A DNA stretch of 64,000 nt, taken from positions 1,302,001 through 1,366,000 of the forward strand of contig CP065161.1 of NCBI GenBank assembly GCA_015693905.1, read 5' to 3'. The stretch comes from Rhodobacterales bacterium HKCCA1288. GTDB lineage: Bacteria > Pseudomonadota > Alphaproteobacteria > Rhodobacterales > Rhodobacteraceae. The notes beneath the pieces are model-generated. The model was not told the origin of the DNA, ran no database searches, and saw only the letters and a list, made by a program, of their open reading frames with translations. Positions 35,102 to 44,327 of the stretch are shown in pieces. Position 1 is the stretch's first letter. Each line of letters opens with the position of its first letter. Both the position numbers and the translations under genes were made by a program.

Positions 35102-35484
35102 CCCAAAACATTGAGAACCCCGACCGCTTGCTGAAATGGGGGCTGGGCGGCGCAGTCTTTGCGGCCCTGTGCTGCTTCACACCGCTCCTTGTCGTCGTCG
35201 TAGCCGGTGTCGGCCTGTCAGCCTTCACCGGCTGGCTCGACTACGCGCTGTTTCCCCTGCTGTTCTTTTGCCTTGCCGTCGTGGCGCAAGCGCTCTGGCT
35301 GCGCGCCGGGCACGTGGGGCCCAACCCGAAACTCTGGGCGACGGCGATTGCCGCTGCTCTGTCGATCCTCATCATCTGGATAGAGTTCCGTTTCGCGCTG
35401 CGGATTACGGTCGGCGCTTTCGTGGCTGTCGGCGTCTACGCCTTTTTCCTCAATCAAATGAAAACCAAGGGAGCGACACACTGA
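35098..35484 (+). CDS. merF: MerF-like mercury transporter, extended
   Basis: A 128-residue membrane protein. The first part matches MerF: LCCFTPLLVVVVAGVGLSA with the vicinal Cys25-Cys26, followed by GWLDYALFPLLFF. It lacks the second Cys pair usual in MerF. It continues about 45 residues beyond the family's usual 80, adding two more helices. The start is TTG at 35098, overlapping the upstream stop. It is presumably an inner-membrane Hg(II) uptake protein working beside MerT. Confidence 0.75.
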   Translation: MTQNIENPDRLLKWGLGGAVFAALCCFTPLLVVVVAGVGLSAFTGWLDYALFPLLFFCLAVVAQALWLRAGHVGPNPKLWATAIAAALSILIIWIEFRFALRITVGAFVAVGVYAFFLNQMKTKGATH

Positions 35485-35618
35485 TGATGGGATCTTGCAC
35501 AGCGATTGGCATGTTCTTCGGAATGCTTGGCATGCTGACACCGCTCATAGCCATTGGTGCGATCATTTATTTGATCGTTGCCAAACGAAAGAACTCCAAT
35601 TTGGACGAGGCACACTGA
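35484..35618 (+). CDS. 44-residue membrane peptide in the mer operon
   Basis: A small ORF, MMGSCTAIGMFFGMLGMLTP followed by a helix and the tail KRKNSNLDEAH. It has one transmembrane segment, a single Cys and several Met. It is coupled to merF by TGATG, and merA starts one base after its stop, so it is in a tightly packed operon and probably translated. It is not recognised as a known Mer protein. Confidence 0.6.
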   Translation: MMGSCTAIGMFFGMLGMLTPLIAIGAIIYLIVAKRKNSNLDEAH

Positions 35619-35619
35619 A

Positions 35620-37050
35620 ATGAAAGATATCAACAAAAATGACGACGGAAACGGCGGCTATGACCTGATCGCCATAGGGGCCGGATCGGCAGGGTTCTCC
35701 GCCGCGATCACGGCTGCTGATGCGGGAAAACGTGTAGCACTTGTCGGACATGGCACCATCGGCGGCACCTGCGTGAACGTCGGCTGTGTGCCGTCCAAGG
35801 CGATGATCCGCGCGGCAGAGGCGATCCACGGCGCACACGCGGCCAAGCGGTTCCCCGGTGTGTCCGGGCATGCGCAGGTCGATGACTGGCGCACGCTGAT
35901 CCAGTCCAAGGACGATCTGGTGGCGACCCTGCGTCAGAAGAAATACGCCGACCTTTTGCCGGAATATGCCGGAGTAGATTATATCGATGATGGTCCCGCG
36001 AAACTGATCGAGGGTGGCGTCATTGTCGGCGGTCGCACCCTGACCGCAGCGAAACTGATCATCGCGACCGGCGGTCATCCGGTCCTACCGACGATTGATG
36101 GAATTGAGGATATCGGTGCCCTCGATAGTACCAGCTTGCTGGAACTTGAAACTCTGCCGGAAAGCCTGATTTTTATCGGGGCGGGCTACATCGGAGCGGA
36201 ACTGGCGCAGATGATGAGCCGGATGGGCGTGAAGGTCACGCTGGTGACACGGTCACACCTGCTTCCCGGTGCCGAACCGGAAGTGTCCGAGGCTTTGACC
36301 GATGCTTTTGCCGCCGAGGGGATCACCCTGCTGACCGGCCTAAGTTATGTGAACGTCAGACGTGACGCGTCGGGCGTGACCTTGCGGGTTATGCAGGGCG
36401 GCGAGCCTGTCGAGGTCACGGCGGATCATATTGTTTCGACCGCAGGTCGGCGTGCCAATACCGACGGTATGGGTCTCGACGAGGTCGGCGTGAAAACCGA
36501 CGCGCGCGGGTCCATCGTCATCGGCGACGACATGCAGACGTCGGTGCCAGGCATCTATGCGGCGGGCGACGTTACAGACCGCGACCAGTTCGTCTATATG
36601 GCAGCCTACGGGGCAAAATTGGCTGTGAAGAACGCCATTCTGGGCGATGATCAGCGCTATGACAATTCTGACATGCCCTGGGTCGTGTTCTCCGATCCGC
36701 AGGTCGCGGGTGTCGGGCTGAGCGAACAACAGGCGCGGGACGCAGGGTTCGACGTGAAGACATCGGTTGTGCCGCTTGATCAGGTGCCGCGCGCTTTGGC
36801 CGCCCGCGACACACGTGGTTTGATCAAGCTTGTGGCGGATCGGGCTACAGATAAGCTGCTGGGTGGCCAGATCATCGCGCCCAAAGGGTCCGACACGATC
36901 CAGACGCTGGTCATGGCGTTGAAGTTCGGTATGACGACCAAAGACCTCGGCGCAACGATCTTTCCCTATCTGACGACCGTCGAGGGCCTCAAGCTTGCAG
37001 CCCAGACTTTCGATATGGACGTGGCAAAGCTCAGCTGTTGTGCAGGGTAA
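35620..37050 (+). CDS. merA: mercuric reductase MerA
   Basis: A 476-residue FAD-dependent reductase. It has a nucleotide-binding start (AIGAGSAGFSAAI), the redox-active GGTCVNVGCVPSK (Cys51, Cys56), an NADPH-binding FIGAGYIGAELAQ, an FAD motif GIYAAGDV, and the C-terminal Cys473-Cys474 pair that loads Hg(II). It reduces Hg(II) to Hg(0). It has no N-terminal HMA domain (NmerA), which many other MerA proteins carry. Confidence 0.94.
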   Translation: MKDINKNDDGNGGYDLIAIGAGSAGFSAAITAADAGKRVALVGHGTIGGTCVNVGCVPSKAMIRAAEAIHGAHAAKRFPGVSGHAQVDDWRTLIQSKDDLVATLRQKKYADLLPEYAGVDYIDDGPAKLIEGGVIVGGRTLTAAKLIIATGGHPVLPTIDGIEDIGALDSTSLLELETLPESLIFIGAGYIGAELAQMMSRMGVKVTLVTRSHLLPGAEPEVSEALTDAFAAEGITLLTGLSYVNVRRDASGVTLRVMQGGEPVEVTADHIVSTAGRRANTDGMGLDEVGVKTDARGSIVIGDDMQTSVPGIYAAGDVTDRDQFVYMAAYGAKLAVKNAILGDDQRYDNSDMPWVVFSDPQVAGVGLSEQQARDAGFDVKTSVVPLDQVPRALAARDTRGLIKLVADRATDKLLGGQIIAPKGSDTIQTLVMALKFGMTTKDLGATIFPYLTTVEGLKLAAQTFDMDVAKLSCCAG

Positions 37051-37073
37051 GACGATAAATTGAGGACCAAGAT

Positions 37074-38426
37074 ATGAGTGAAACGTATGACCTGATCGTT
37101 ATCGGGGCGGGTATGGCCGGTGTTGCGGCAGCGAACAAATGCGGTGCGGCAGACTGGCGCGTGGCCATCGTGGATGCGCTGCCCTACGGCGGCACCTGCG
37201 CCTTGCGGGGCTGCGACCCCAAGAAAATCCTGCGGCGTGGCGCTGAAATCGTCGATGCCGCACGGCTGATGGACGGCAAAGGGATCGATCCCAGCGGGCT
37301 GAAGATCAACTGGTCGGATCTGATGGCCCACAAGCGCGGCTTTACCGACCCGGTGCCGGACAAGATGGAGAAGGGTCTGATCGGAAACGGCGTCGAGACG
37401 CTGCACGGTGCCGCGCGGTTCACCGATGCTGATACGCTCGAAGTTGACGGGCAGCGCTATCAGTCGCAGCGCTTCCTTGTCGCTGCCGGAGCGATCCCGA
37501 AACCTGTCACCTTCGCGGGTGCCGATCTGATGATCGACAGCACGGATTTTCTCAACCTCGAAGCCTTGCCCAAACGTATCCTGTTTGTCGGGGGTGGGTT
37601 CGTGTCCTTCGAGTTCGCGCACATTGCTGCGCGGGCAGGTTCCGCGCCGGTCATTGTGGATCGGGGCGCAAGACCGCTGAACTCCTTTGACCCCGATCTG
37701 GTCGAGATGCTCATCGAGCGCAGCGCAATTGTCGGTGTGGACTTGCAACGCGAAACCGAGATCGTCTCGATAACCGCATCCGGTGCGGGTTTTGCCGTTG
37801 AAGTGAAGACAGGCGAAAACACAGCGACCATCGAGACCGATCTGGTCGTACACGGTGCGGGCCGCATCGCCGCCCTTGCCGATTTGAACCTTGAGGCCGC
37901 CGGTGTCGCGTATGGCGACAAGGGCATCATCGTGGCACCCCACCTGCAAAGCACGACCAACAGCGCAGTCTTCGCCGCCGGGGATTCCGCCGATACCAAG
38001 GGAATGCCGCTGACGCCTGTTGCCGTGATCGAGGGCAAAGTCGCGGCCTCGAACATGCTCAAGAATACCCAGACCGCGCCGGACTACGGAGGCATCCCGA
38101 CAGCAGTGTTCACTGTGCCTGAACTGGCCCGCGTCGGAATGTTGGAGGCTGAGGCCAAGGAGGCCGGTCACGATGTCGATGTTCGTTTCACTGACACGGG
38201 TGGCTGGTACTCGAATTATCGGATCGGTGAAAAATCCGCTGCTGCAAAGGTGTTGGTGGATAAGTCGAGCAGCAAGATACTCGGCGCACACCTGTTCGGG
38301 CCAGAGTATGGGGAGTTGATCAACTTCTTCGGGTTGGCGATCAAATTGCAACTGACGGCCAAGCAGCTCAAGTCGATGACAGCCGCCTATCCAAGCGTCG
38401 GGTCAGATTTGGGATCTCTCTTGTAG
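37074..38426 (+). CDS. glutathione-reductase-like FAD oxidoreductase
   Basis: A 450-residue class I pyridine nucleotide-disulfide oxidoreductase: VIGAGMAGVAAA, the redox pair GGTCALRGC (Cys42, Cys47), FVGGGFVSFEFAH and AVFAAGDSAD. It lacks the C-terminal Cys pair of MerA and the C-terminal HPTxxE motif of typical glutathione reductases. It is 23 bases after merA, so it is part of the mer operon. A role in keeping thiols reduced during Hg(II) detoxification is inferred. The substrate is unknown. Confidence 0.82.
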   Translation: MSETYDLIVIGAGMAGVAAANKCGAADWRVAIVDALPYGGTCALRGCDPKKILRRGAEIVDAARLMDGKGIDPSGLKINWSDLMAHKRGFTDPVPDKMEKGLIGNGVETLHGAARFTDADTLEVDGQRYQSQRFLVAAGAIPKPVTFAGADLMIDSTDFLNLEALPKRILFVGGGFVSFEFAHIAARAGSAPVIVDRGARPLNSFDPDLVEMLIERSAIVGVDLQRETEIVSITASGAGFAVEVKTGENTATIETDLVVHGAGRIAALADLNLEAAGVAYGDKGIIVAPHLQSTTNSAVFAAGDSADTKGMPLTPVAVIEGKVAASNMLKNTQTAPDYGGIPTAVFTVPELARVGMLEAEAKEAGHDVDVRFTDTGGWYSNYRIGEKSAAAKVLVDKSSSKILGAHLFGPEYGELINFFGLAIKLQLTAKQLKSMTAAYPSVGSDLGSLL

Positions 38427-38840
38427 TGGCCGTTTTGTAAAGGAGACATTCAGGGCAACGGCATGAATGTTTGCAATGTCCCGCATCTCGGTCGTTGCTG
38501 CAAGCTGCAGCGAATGACTGGTCCAGGATCCGGTGACCGCTGTCCCGGGAGCATCGTCGCCCGACCTGGTTGTGGCCCAACCTGCTAAGGCTTTCTCACT
38601 ACCCCGCTCAATCACGCCGCCTTCGGGTGTCTCTGACCGTTTCGACAGCGGTCGAACACACCTCAACTGCGGCGTAATCCATTTTTCGCAAGCACTTGAA
38701 AAGGCGTGCCTTTTTGAATGCGTCTCGATTTGGGTGAAGGGCGGGTGAAAGGAGACGCGGGGCGTTCGGAGACCAATTTCGGGCCAACGGCCAATCTCCG
38801 AAAGTCGGATGGCTCCGCTAAACCCCTTTGAAACAAAAAG
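38427..38840. other. gap between mer operon and tRNA-Ser, no gene seen
   Basis: About 410 bases without a credible gene. ORFs here are short and lack family features. The composition and mosaic look suggest junction debris between the island and the chromosome. It contains TAATCCATTTTTCGCAA near 38678, loosely like the merR-merT gap, possibly by chance. Confidence 0.3.
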
Positions 38841-38862
38841 AAAAAAGGCCCGCGCTGGGGCC
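38841..38862 (-). terminator. intrinsic terminator of tRNA-Ser
   Basis: On the minus strand GGCCC-loop-GGGCC is followed by a run of six T residues, 26 bases after the tRNA 3' end. It is a good rho-independent terminator for the tRNA gene. Confidence 0.7.
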
Positions 38863-38887
38863 TCGTCTCGGGTTCGCGAATGGTTTG

Positions 38888-38977
38888 TGGCGGAGACGAT
38901 GGGATTCGAACCCACGAGACGGTTTCCCGTCTACTCCCTTAGCAGGGGAGCGCCTTCGACCACTCGGCCACGTCTCC
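38888..38977 (-). tRNA. tRNA-Ser(GCU)
   Basis: A class II tRNA with a long variable arm. The acceptor GGAGACG pairs with CGTCTCC, the anticodon loop is CTGCTAA with anticodon GCT, and the T-arm is GGTTCGAATCC. The discriminator is G and CCA is encoded. The 3' end points toward the metal island, and tRNA 3' ends are classical integration sites for such islands. Confidence 0.93.
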
Positions 38978-39122
38978 GCCGACCCGTCTAACGACATGGG
39001 CGCGCAGGGGCAAGGGGGGAAATCGCGTGAAATGCGATGGGGTATGGGCAAAGCCCTTGCCGCGTGCGTGGCGACAGACATAAGCTGATCCTGCTAAACT
39101 GGGTTTTATCGGGGTATCGCTT

Positions 39123-41072
39123 GTGAAGGCTTGGGAAGATTTGGTCGGGGGCGAGCTGACGCCCGCTGAGGTGAAGTTGATCGAGGCGTGCCTTGCAGGG
39201 CAGCCATGCGTTCTTGGCGAAAACAGGCCTGATAAGGCATCCGAAGACCGCGAAATCCGCGCACCCATCCTCAAGGCGCTGATCACAGGCGGCCTGCGCG
39301 ACCAGCCGACCACGGATATCGGGGTGCATCTGGAAGGAGCCTATATCAGCGGCGTTCTCAACCTTTTGATGTGCCGCGCCAAGGGCCTGACAGGTTTGTT
39401 CAATTGCCGATTGGACAACGGCATAGACGCTTTTGAGGCCACTTTTGAGGCACTGAATTTGAGTGGGTCTGAGTTCCTTTACTTTATGGGACAGGGGGCA
39501 CGCATAAGAGGTAATCTTTTTATCACGAGTGCATCCATCAACGGCCAGGTGTCGATATCCGCCGCCACAATCGGGGGCCAACTTGCTTTCGCTGGAACAA
39601 GGATAGTTTCCGACACGGGTGTTGCAGTGGCTGGTGAAGGTGTTTCAATCGGAAGCGGGGCATTTTTTCATCACGGGTTCTTCTCACATGGCGAGGTCAA
39701 CCTAGCCCGATCAACTATTCGCGGAACACTTGAATTTCAGACAGCCAATATTCACAACCCAAATAAAAAAGCGATCAATGCTAGCGGATCGCGGATCACA
39801 TCAAACGTTCGTTTGGGGGACGGATCAATAATATTGGGCGAGGTCGACTTCAGTGCAGCGAAGATTGAAGGTCAAACATCTGTAGATAATCAAGAGATAT
39901 ACCAATCCCAAAGTTATGCGCTCAACTTCCAATCTGCTCAATTGGGCATGGGTGCTATCGTCAACAATGTAAGCACCGATAAGGAAATATCATTCGCAAC
40001 CTCGGCTATTGAGGGACAGCTTGGCTTCAGCAACCTGTGGGTTGATCACTATGATGGACGCGCCATAAATCTTCAAAAAGCGGCAGTTAGAAATGATTTA
40101 ATTATAGGTCCTAATGTAAATATCAATGGTGAAATTCGGCTGATCGGAGCTGACATATCAGGGCAGCTTTCACTGGTAAAACTAAAAGTAAAAAGTAAAT
40201 GCTACGCTCTGAACATGCAGGATACCCATTGCCGAAATACGTTTATTTTACATGAGTTTTCCTGTGATAATGGGATCATAGACCTAAGTGGCGCTAATGT
40301 GGGCACTTTATGCGATGATCTCAAGTCATGGCCCGAAGACGCGCGCGTGATCCTTAACGGGTTCACCTATGATCGGATCAGTGGCGCGCCGACAGATAGC
40401 AAGGCGCGGCTTGCGTGGCTGGCGCGTGGGGATCGATTGCGGAATGAATTCTTCCCCCAACCCTATACCCAACTCGCCAAAGTCCTGCGCAATATGGGGC
40501 ATGAGCGTGGGGCGCGGGATGTTTTGGTGGCGCGGGATCGGAAAATCGCCGCTGAGGAATGGACGCGGGCGTATCAGTCTTTGGACGGCACATGGACAAA
40601 AGCATGGGCCAGTCTTGGCGCGGATTTGCGCGCCTATGTCAGCTTCATCTCGCGCCTTTTCTTCGGCTATGGCCACCGTCGGGAGAAGGCCGTTTTGTTG
40701 CTTCCTGTGTTCGGGCTGATAGCCGCCGCCCTTGCCCATTGTGCGTGGGAAGCAGGCGATATGGTGCCGAATTCCGATGTGATCCTGACATCCGAAAATT
40801 GGGCAGTGGTGTATGAGCCCGATCACCCCGCGATTGCGTGGGGCGAGACACCCGAAGGGCAGTCTTGGGAAAGTTTCTGCAGCCTTGTTTGGGGTTTGGA
40901 TTTGGTCGTGCCGATCCTTGATTTGGGTCAGACACAGGCTTGGACACCTTCAACCAATCTGGGATTTGCGGGCCAGTTCCTTTGGGTCGCCAAGCCGATT
41001 TTGACAATTCTCGGCTGGATCGTCCTTGCCATCGCCGCCGCAGGGGTCACGGACGTAGCGCGGCGGGATTAG
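39123..41072 (+). CDS. membrane protein with beta-helix-like repeats
   Basis: A 649-residue protein. The central part (about 60-430) is a series of short repeats of the type IRGNLFITSASINGQVSIS and ISGQLSLVKLKVKS, which suggests a bactofilin- or pentapeptide-like beta-helix. The C-terminus (about 520-640) has several transmembrane helices. The middle of the gene is much more AT-rich than the ends, a sign of mosaic origin. It starts with GTG at 39123. It is the first gene on the chromosome side of tRNA-Ser and is convergent with ychF. No function is recognised. Confidence 0.7.
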   Translation: MKAWEDLVGGELTPAEVKLIEACLAGQPCVLGENRPDKASEDREIRAPILKALITGGLRDQPTTDIGVHLEGAYISGVLNLLMCRAKGLTGLFNCRLDNGIDAFEATFEALNLSGSEFLYFMGQGARIRGNLFITSASINGQVSISAATIGGQLAFAGTRIVSDTGVAVAGEGVSIGSGAFFHHGFFSHGEVNLARSTIRGTLEFQTANIHNPNKKAINASGSRITSNVRLGDGSIILGEVDFSAAKIEGQTSVDNQEIYQSQSYALNFQSAQLGMGAIVNNVSTDKEISFATSAIEGQLGFSNLWVDHYDGRAINLQKAAVRNDLIIGPNVNINGEIRLIGADISGQLSLVKLKVKSKCYALNMQDTHCRNTFILHEFSCDNGIIDLSGANVGTLCDDLKSWPEDARVILNGFTYDRISGAPTDSKARLAWLARGDRLRNEFFPQPYTQLAKVLRNMGHERGARDVLVARDRKIAAEEWTRAYQSLDGTWTKAWASLGADLRAYVSFISRLFFGYGHRREKAVLLLPVFGLIAAALAHCAWEAGDMVPNSDVILTSENWAVVYEPDHPAIAWGETPEGQSWESFCSLVWGLDLVVPILDLGQTQAWTPSTNLGFAGQFLWVAKPILTILGWIVLAIAAAGVTDVARRD

Positions 41073-42166
41073 GCGTTGAAGAGGAAATGCAGCACATCGC
41101 CATCTTTGACGATATAGCTTTTGCCTTCGACCCGCATTTTGCCTGCGTCCTTGGCCGCAACCTCGCCGCCCAAGGTGACGTAATCCTCATAGGCGATGGT
41201 TTCGGCGCGGATGAAGCCGCGCTCGAAATCGCCATGGATCACGCCCGCGGCTTGTGGCGCGGCAGTGCCGTGGCGGATCGTCCATGCGCGGGCCTCTTTC
41301 GGGCCAACGGTGAAATAGGTTTCCAATGCCAGAAGGTCATAGCCCGCGCGAATAAGGCGGTCGAGACCTGCCTCCTCTAGACCCATTTCGCCCAAGAACA
41401 CGGCAGCATCCTCGGCGGGCAATTGGCTGATTTCTTCCTCAATCGCGGCTGAGATAACGACCGAAGCCGCCCCTTGCGCCTTGGCCATCTCCTCAACCCG
41501 CGCGGAGAGGTCATTGCCTGTGGCGGCAGAGGCCTCGTCCACATTGCAAACATATAGCACGGGCTTGGTGGTCAGCAGTTGCAACATCTTCCACGCTTTC
41601 GCGTCATCCTCGGCCACCTCAACCATGCGGGCGGGTTTGCCCTGCTCTAGCATCGCCTGCGCCTCTTTCAAAAGGCGCTCTTGTTGCACCGCCTCTTTGT
41701 CGCCACCGCGCACTTTGCGGGTCAGGTTTTGCAGGCGTTTCTCGATGCTTTCGAGATCAGCGAGCATCAGTTCGGTTTCGATGGTCTCAGCATCGGCCAC
41801 GGGGTCAACGCGGCCTTCCACATGGGTCACATCATCATCAATGAAGCAGCGCAACACTTGGGCGATGGCATCAGTCTCGCGGATATTGGCTAGGAATTGG
41901 TTGCCCAACCCCTCGCCCTTAGAGGCCCCGCGCACGAGGCCCGCAATATCGACAAAGGTCATGCGGGTTGGAATGATCTGTTTTGAGCCTGCTATCGCGG
42001 CCAATTTCTCTAGGCGTGGGTCAGGCACGGCTACATCGCCCACATTCGGCTCGATGGTGCAAAAGGGGAAATTCGCGGCCTGTGCGGCTGCGGTTTTGGT
42101 CAAGGCGTTGAACAGCGTGGATTTCCCAACATTGGGCAGACCCACGATTCCCATTTTGAAACCCAT
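41069..42166 (-). CDS. ychF: YchF/OLA1 family ribosome-binding ATPase
   Basis: A 365-residue OBG-family P-loop protein. MGIVGLPNVGKSTLFNALTK gives the G1 loop, FVDIAGLVRGASKGEGLGN the G3 region, and the modified G4 is YVCNVDEA. A C-terminal TGS domain contains FTVGPKEARAWTI. YchF binds ATP rather than GTP and associates with ribosomes. Length and start fit the family. Its 3' end overlaps the convergent membrane protein gene by 4 bases. Confidence 0.95.
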   Translation of the reverse strand: MGFKMGIVGLPNVGKSTLFNALTKTAAAQAANFPFCTIEPNVGDVAVPDPRLEKLAAIAGSKQIIPTRMTFVDIAGLVRGASKGEGLGNQFLANIRETDAIAQVLRCFIDDDVTHVEGRVDPVADAETIETELMLADLESIEKRLQNLTRKVRGGDKEAVQQERLLKEAQAMLEQGKPARMVEVAEDDAKAWKMLQLLTTKPVLYVCNVDEASAATGNDLSARVEEMAKAQGAASVVISAAIEEEISQLPAEDAAVFLGEMGLEEAGLDRLIRAGYDLLALETYFTVGPKEARAWTIRHGTAAPQAAGVIHGDFERGFIRAETIAYEDYVTLGGEVAAKDAGKMRVEGKSYIVKDGDVLHFLFNA

Positions 42167-42308
42167 TGCAAGCGACCTCCGTGATGCGCGTTGGCTGCCT
42201 TCTAGGGCGAACTGCGCGGCGGGGCAATGGCCCGAACCCGTCAGGCCCCATTGATTTCCGCCGCTATTTGCCGCAAACCCCAAACGAACGATTTCGCGGG
42301 AGGCATCT

Positions 42309-43103
42309 ATGACACGGATCGACACCACTTTTGCGCGGCTGGCCCAAGAGGGCAAGAAGGCCTTTGTCGCCTATGTCATGGCGGGCGATCCTGATTACGA
42401 CACCTCGCTTGAGTTGATCAAAGCCCTGCCTGCGGCGGGTGTGGATATCATCGAATTGGGCCTGCCCTTTACCGATCCAATGGCGGATGGCTCGACCATT
42501 CAGCTTGCGGGACAGCGCGCGCTTGAAGGGGGGCAGACCCTCGACAAAACGCTGCAAATGGCGCGTGAGTTGCGCAAAACCGATAATGACACGCCGATTG
42601 TGATGATGGGATATTACAACCCGATTTACAGCCGCGGTGTGGATCGCTTTTTGGAGCAAGCCAAAGAGGCGGGCATTGACGGCTTGATCATCGTTGATTT
42701 GCCTCCCGAAGAAGACAGCGAGCTGTGCATTCCCGCGCAAAACGCAGGGTTGAATTTCATCCGTCTGGCGACACCGACCAGTGATGACAAACGCCTGCCC
42801 AAGCTGTTGGAAAACACATCGGGCTTTATCTACTATGTTTCTATCACAGGCATCACAGGGGCCGCCAATGCGCAGGCGGGTGATGTTGGGCCAGAGGTGG
42901 CACGGATCAAATCGCAGACCGATCTGCCCGTGATTGTGGGCTTTGGCATCAAAACGCCTGAGGCCGCCGAAGCGATTGCCGGCGTTGCCGATGGGGCGGT
43001 CGTGGGGTCAGCGATTGTCAGCCTGATTGAGCAGGGAAAAACCGTGCCAGAGATCACCGCATTTGTGAAATCCTTGGCCGATGGGGCGCATCGCGCCAAA
43101 TGA
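42309..43103 (+). CDS. trpA: tryptophan synthase alpha subunit
   Basis: A 264-residue TIM-barrel enzyme that releases indole from indole-3-glycerol phosphate. The signature [18 protein letters not shown] holds the catalytic Glu and Asp, and [13 protein letters not shown] and VVGSAIV bind phosphate. It is separated from trpB (47602, opposite strand) by about 4.5 kb, so trpAB are not adjacent here. The start at 42309 follows GGGAGG. Confidence 0.97.
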   Translation: MTRIDTTFARLAQEGKKAFVAYVMAGDPDYDTSLELIKALPAAGVDIIELGLPFTDPMADGSTIQLAGQRALEGGQTLDKTLQMARELRKTDNDTPIVMMGYYNPIYSRGVDRFLEQAKEAGIDGLIIVDLPPEEDSELCIPAQNAGLNFIRLATPTSDDKRLPKLLENTSGFIYYVSITGITGAANAQAGDVGPEVARIKSQTDLPVIVGFGIKTPEAAEAIAGVADGAVVGSAIVSLIEQGKTVPEITAFVKSLADGAHRAK

Positions 43104-43163
43104 TTGCGGGCCTTCGCAAGAATTGGTAAGACTTCCTTACCAGCCTTGCGGAGGAGTGCCACC

Positions 43164-44327
43164 ATGCCCGTCATCACCGAAATCGAAGACCTGCGCCGCT
43201 TGCATCAAAAGCGCACGCCAAAGATGTTTTACGATTACGCAGAATCAGGCAGTTGGACAGAGCAGACCTTCCGCGAAAACTCATCCGATTTCGACCTGAT
43301 CCGCCTCCGCCAAAGGGTGGCGGTCGATATGTCAAACCGCAGCACAGCCTCGACCATGATTGGCCATGATGTGGCGATGCCCGTGGCCTTGGCGCCTGTT
43401 GGGCTGACGGGTATGCAGCGCGCTGATGGCGAGATCAAAGCGGCGCGTGCCGCGGAAAAATTTGGCGTGCCTTTCACCCTCTCGACTATGTCGATCTGCT
43501 CTATCGAAGATGTGGCGGCACATACCAGCAAACCCTTCTGGTTTCAGGTCTACACGCTCAAAGACGATGATTTCATGACGCGGCTGTTTCAGCGCGCGAA
43601 AGACGCTAAATGCTCGGCCATCGTAATTACAGTGGATTTGCAGCTTTTGGGTCAACGTCACAAAGACCTCAAAAACGGGCTGTCAGCCCCGCCCAAATTC
43701 ACTGTGAAATCCGTGGCTGATATGATGACCAAAGTGCAATGGGGCCTTGAGATGCTCGGCACCAAGCGGCGCTTCTTTGGTAATATTGTGGGTCATGTGG
43801 CTGGGATTGATGACCCCTCCTCGCTGAGTGCATGGACGGCGCAAGCCTTTGATCAAAGCCTTGATTGGGAACGCATTAAACAATTCCGCAAAATGTGGGA
43901 TGGCCCTGTGATCATCAAAGGCATTTTGGATGCCGAAGATGCAAAAATGGCCGCAAAGGTCGGCGCGGATGCCATCGTTGTGTCCAACCATGGCGGGCGT
44001 CAATTGGATGGGGCCTTATCCTCAATCCGTATGTTAGAGCCGATTTTGGACGCAGTTGGCGACAAGATCGAAGTGCATCTCGACAGTGGCATTCGCTCTG
44101 GTCAGGATGTGCTAAAGGCTTTGGCCATGGGTGCAAAAGGCACCTATATCGGGCGCGCCTTCGTCAACGGGCTTGGCGCCATGGGGGAAGCGGGCGTTAC
44201 CCGCGCTTTGGAAGTGATCCATAAGGAACTGGACAGCACGATGGCGCTCTGCGGCGAGCGTGATGTGAAGGCCCTTGGACGTCACAACCTGCTCGTTCCG
44301 AAAAACTTTAGTGGCGAGTGGGGCTAA
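43164..44327 (+). CDS. lldD: FMN-dependent alpha-hydroxy acid dehydrogenase (LldD-like)
   Basis: A 387-residue TIM-barrel flavoenzyme. APVGLTGMQRADGEI and STMSICSIEDVA bind FMN; the catalytic His and Arg are in SNHGGRQLDGA; DSGIRSGQDVLKALAMGA binds the phosphate. It most likely oxidises L-lactate to pyruvate and feeds electrons to the respiratory chain, though related enzymes use glycolate or mandelate. GGAGG precedes the ATG at 43164. Confidence 0.88.
   Translation: MPVITEIEDLRRLHQKRTPKMFYDYAESGSWTEQTFRENSSDFDLIRLRQRVAVDMSNRSTASTMIGHDVAMPVALAPVGLTGMQRADGEIKAARAAEKFGVPFTLSTMSICSIEDVAAHTSKPFWFQVYTLKDDDFMTRLFQRAKDAKCSAIVITVDLQLLGQRHKDLKNGLSAPPKFTVKSVADMMTKVQWGLEMLGTKRRFFGNIVGHVAGIDDPSSLSAWTAQAFDQSLDWERIKQFRKMWDGPVIIKGILDAEDAKMAAKVGADAIVVSNHGGRQLDGALSSIRMLEPILDAVGDKIEVHLDSGIRSGQDVLKALAMGAKGTYIGRAFVNGLGAMGEAGVTRALEVIHKELDSTMALCGERDVKALGRHNLLVPKNFSGEWG

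Noticed and set aside
36966-38351. A 461-codon minus-strand frame opposite the second flavoprotein
   Set aside because: Antisense shadow; the plus-strand gene has intact FAD and redox motifs.
38670-38710. A second mer-like promoter before the tRNA
   Set aside because: TAATCCATTTTTCGCAA and CTTGA resemble the merR-merT gap, but no dyad or -10 at the right distance follows.
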